DNA from: Leclercia adecarboxylata
Lineage (GTDB): Bacteria > Pseudomonadota > Gammaproteobacteria > Enterobacterales > Enterobacteriaceae
Assembly: GCA_901472455.1 (NCBI GenBank)
Contig: LR590464.1
Coordinates: 2,852,001 to 2,916,000 of the forward strand
Direction: 5' to 3'
DNA length: 64,000 nt
A program made the position numbers and the translations under genes. The notes below the pieces were generated by a model. It was given only the letters and a program-made list of their open reading frames with translations, made no database searches and was not told where the DNA came from. Shown here in pieces: positions 63,132 to 64,000 of the stretch. Numbering within the stretch: the first letter of the stretch is position 1; each line of letters opens with the position of its first letter.

Positions 63132-63433
63132 TCAGTTGTTGAACACATTATCGTCGACAAACACCAGACCGCCGCTGAACAAGTCACGCGCGTAGGCTTC
63201 AAAATCAAAGTAACTACGAAGCAACTCCGGAATCTCGTTCAACAGGCCGGGTTACCTTCCCAGTCTTGGAACATGAGTTGCGGATCGTGCTCGTTTGAAT
63301 GCAGGGCATATCAGGATTCGAGAAAATCATCTTTTCCGTCAAAATCGGTCAAGTCGAACCACTTTCCGAAAATGCTGCCGCAGTTGTATTTGTGCCAAGT
63401 ACCAACGTATACAGCCGGTGTTGTTGTGCTCAT
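63132..63433 (-). pseudogene. ardA: ArdA antirestriction protein, internally deleted
   Basis: ATG 63433 after GGAGGAATTTTC: MSTTTPAVYVGTWHKYNCGS IFGKWFDLTDF is the ArdA N-terminus. It continues past a TGA to HSNEHDPQLMFQDWEGNPA. Shifted by one base, it then jumps to NEIPELLRSYFDFEAYARDL FSGGLVFVDDNVFNN-stop, the ArdA C-terminus. About 70 central residues are missing. ArdA mimics DNA and blocks type I restriction during conjugation. Confidence 0.75.
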
Positions 63434-63920
63434 GAAAATTCCTCCGTGGTATATGTCGTCTGAGTTCCGGCTTACGCCGTGCCGAAACGAAAGCCCGACG
63501 AATAGTGGAGAATGCAATGGGCGTTACAGGAGGCCGCGGCGCAGAAAATATCCTAGGCAGTCTGTACGGTTATCGAGCGAATAGTGTGCGAGAAAACGAC
63601 GGGAAGACAGGCTGCAGACATTAGATAATAACTGCGATCGGGCGAGGGTGACGGACAAGCGAACCCTTGCAGCCGCAGCGGTCGAGCTAGATTAGAGTAC
63701 GGCGTTAGCCACAGTCTACACGAATGTCACTCAATGCGTGGCCATAACACCGTGTAGGTCCGGCGGTAAAGCCGGACTACATGACATCCTTTTTTCAAGC
63801 ACGGAGGGCTCAGTTAATACTGCTTTTCCTGACACATTGTGCACAGGCTTACCCACCGATTCAGTGGATAACTTTTAAGGTAAAGTTTAAAAATTCATAA
63901 TCTGATTCGAGCTGATTAGA
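63434..63920 (+). other. Gap between ardA remnant and palindrome array
   Basis: No gene. It contains the hairpin GTAGGTCCGGC...GCCGGACTAC at 63754-63780 and, at 63863-63871, TTATCCACT on the minus strand, one base from a DnaA box. Confidence 0.4.
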
Positions 63921-64000
63921 TTGGACCATGGTCCCAGTTAAGGGGTTGGGACCATGGTCCAGATGAGGGGTTGGGACCATGGTCCCAGATGAGGGGTTGG
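63921..64000. repeat. Tandem array of GGACCATGGTCC palindromes, running off the window
   Basis: GGACCATGGTCC at 63923, 63949 and 63974, with AGATGAGGGGTTG-type spacers (first spacer AGTTAAGGGGTTG). Periods 26 and 25 bp. The array continues past the window end. Role unknown; a plasmid partition, transfer or replication element is possible. Confidence 0.85.

Overview
The window is enterobacterial DNA. Bases 1 to about 26,230 follow the conserved yoaE-manXYZ-mntP-cspC-mgrB-kdgR-htpX-prc-proQ-yebST-rsmF-pphA gene order of E. coli and Salmonella. An extra PBP3 paralogue beside rlmA, a metallo-beta-lactamase-fold gene beside yebO and a VirK/YbjX-type gene after pphA point to an Enterobacter/Leclercia-type member of the Enterobacteriaceae. 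The genus is an inference.

Many otherwise recognisable genes are broken by single-base gains or losses, mostly in short homopolymers. Two copies of one IS3-family element act as an internal control: copy 1 is 1229 bp with open frames, and copy 2 is 1232 bp with exactly three one-base insertions. Most breaks are therefore probably sequence errors, not decay. Genes broken as assembled are typed 'pseudogene' here, with the repaired extent given; intact ones are typed CDS.

Layout. 1-5.8 kb: yoaE, the mannose PTS manXYZ, yobD, and mntP behind two MntR-type boxes and a yybP-ykoY manganese riboswitch. 5.8-11.4 kb: rlmA, a PBP3SAL-like transpeptidase, cspC, yobF, an MBL-fold hydrolase, yebO, mgrB (with a PhoP box) and yobH. 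11.4-26.2 kb: kdgR, yebQ, htpX, prc, proQ, msrC, letA/letB (yebS/yebT), rsmF, yebV, yebW, pphA and a virK-like gene with a PhoP-type box.

At 26,385-26,412 lies only the 3' end of the small RNA SdsR (RyeB), a known insertion hot spot. From there on the DNA is accessory. It holds an IS3-family copy, an AraC/TSUP pair, a solitary tyrosine recombinase and a TetR/AraC-bounded cluster of SDR, VOC, NTF2-like and saccharopine-dehydrogenase-like enzymes (32.2-38.8 kb). A complete sucrose regulon scrK-scrY-scrA-scrB-scrR with three ScrR operators follows (39.0-45.6 kb), then an IS1.

From 46.4 kb the DNA looks plasmid- or ICE-like: a truncated exported protein, an array of 44-bp palindromic repeats, an H-NS paralogue, a HigBA toxin-antitoxin pair, a GNAT gene, and an AdeB-like RND pump with a divergent AdeRS-like two-component system and a six-TM ABC-type membrane protein. 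The second IS3-family copy (59.6-60.8 kb) lies in inverted orientation to the first. The last 3 kb carries leading-region remnants of a conjugative plasmid (ParB-like, DUF905, ArdA) and ends inside a tandem array of GGACCATGGTCC palindromes.
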